Shown here: in pieces, positions 6,061-6,117 of the stretch
Layout of the letters: each line of letters opens with the position of its first letter
Numbering within the stretch: position 1 is the first letter of the stretch
Source of the DNA: Treponema sp.
GTDB taxonomy: Bacteria > Spirochaetota > Spirochaetia > Treponematales > Breznakiellaceae
Direction of reading: 5' to 3'
Assembly (NCBI GenBank): GCA_031284195.1
Contig: JAITAI010000156.1
Location: 1-6,117, forward strand
Length of the DNA stretch: 6,117 bases
The notes under the pieces: generated by a model
Told to the model about the DNA's origin: nothing
What the model saw: only the letters and a program-made list of their open reading frames with translations
Database searches by the model: none
Position numbers and translations under genes: made by a program

Positions 6061-6117
6061 ACTTATACCATGATAGAAAAAAAAAGTTTTGACAATACTA
6101 CGGGTTGTTTCATCGAT
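6061..6117. promoter_or_regulatory. Upstream region of the WbaP-like gene, promoter-like elements
   Basis: Minus strand: TTGTCA (6095-6090) resembles a -35, but TATCAT (6075-6070) is only 14 bases away, and TATAAG (6067-6062, preceded by TGG) is too close to the ATG to serve it. Plus strand: a perfect TTGACA (6089-6094) overlaps the same bases and could be the -35 of a divergent gene beyond the edge, although ATCGAT at the expected -10 position is poor. A run of nine A residues (T on the minus strand) lies between. No promoter is firmly assigned. Confidence 0.25.

Noticed and set aside
6062..6070. TGGTATAAG as an extended -10 promoter for the WbaP-like gene
   Set aside because: Transcription would begin inside the first codons, after the ATG at 6060, and no nearby downstream start codon exists.

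Overview
The window reads as ordinary chromosome from a spirochaete, most likely a Treponema of the roughly 50% GC, termite-gut type. This is an inference from base composition, from two exported proteins with spirochaete-style signal peptides, and from the general look of the proteins. No rRNA, tRNA, CRISPR array or recognisable transposase was seen.

Layout. (1) Bases 3-791 (+) are the 3' part of a gene of unknown function that enters from the left edge. (2) Eighteen bases later, bases 810-2099 (+) encode an exported protein whose C-terminus has the alternating, aromatic-ended pattern of an outer-membrane beta-barrel. A textbook intrinsic terminator hairpin, with a competing hairpin overlapping it, lies inside the signal-peptide codons of this gene. 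(3) About 450 bases (2100-2556) carry no convincing gene but several hairpins. (4) Bases 2557-3672 (+) encode alanine racemase (alr), with all key residues present. (5) Bases 3669-4463 (-) encode a small exported protein of unknown function, tail to tail with alr; the two stop codons overlap in one TTAA. (6) A 154-base gap (4464-4617) contains a promoter-like sequence and strong inverted repeats. (7) Bases 4618-6060 (-) encode a WbaP-type polyprenyl-phosphate sugar phosphotransferase. (8) The last 57 bases are its upstream region.

How the genes relate. alr supplies D-alanine for peptidoglycan. The WbaP-like enzyme would start a lipid-linked surface glycan at the inner membrane. The beta-barrel candidate and the small secreted protein would act in the outer membrane or periplasm. 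The common theme is the cell envelope, but nothing shows that they form one pathway. Likely transcription units are genes 1-2 together, alr alone, and the two minus-strand genes either together or with a separate promoter for the small secreted protein.

I found no clear new multi-gene system. The best second-look signal is the attenuator-like structure at 817-854, followed by the structured spacers at 2100-2526 and 4492-4606.
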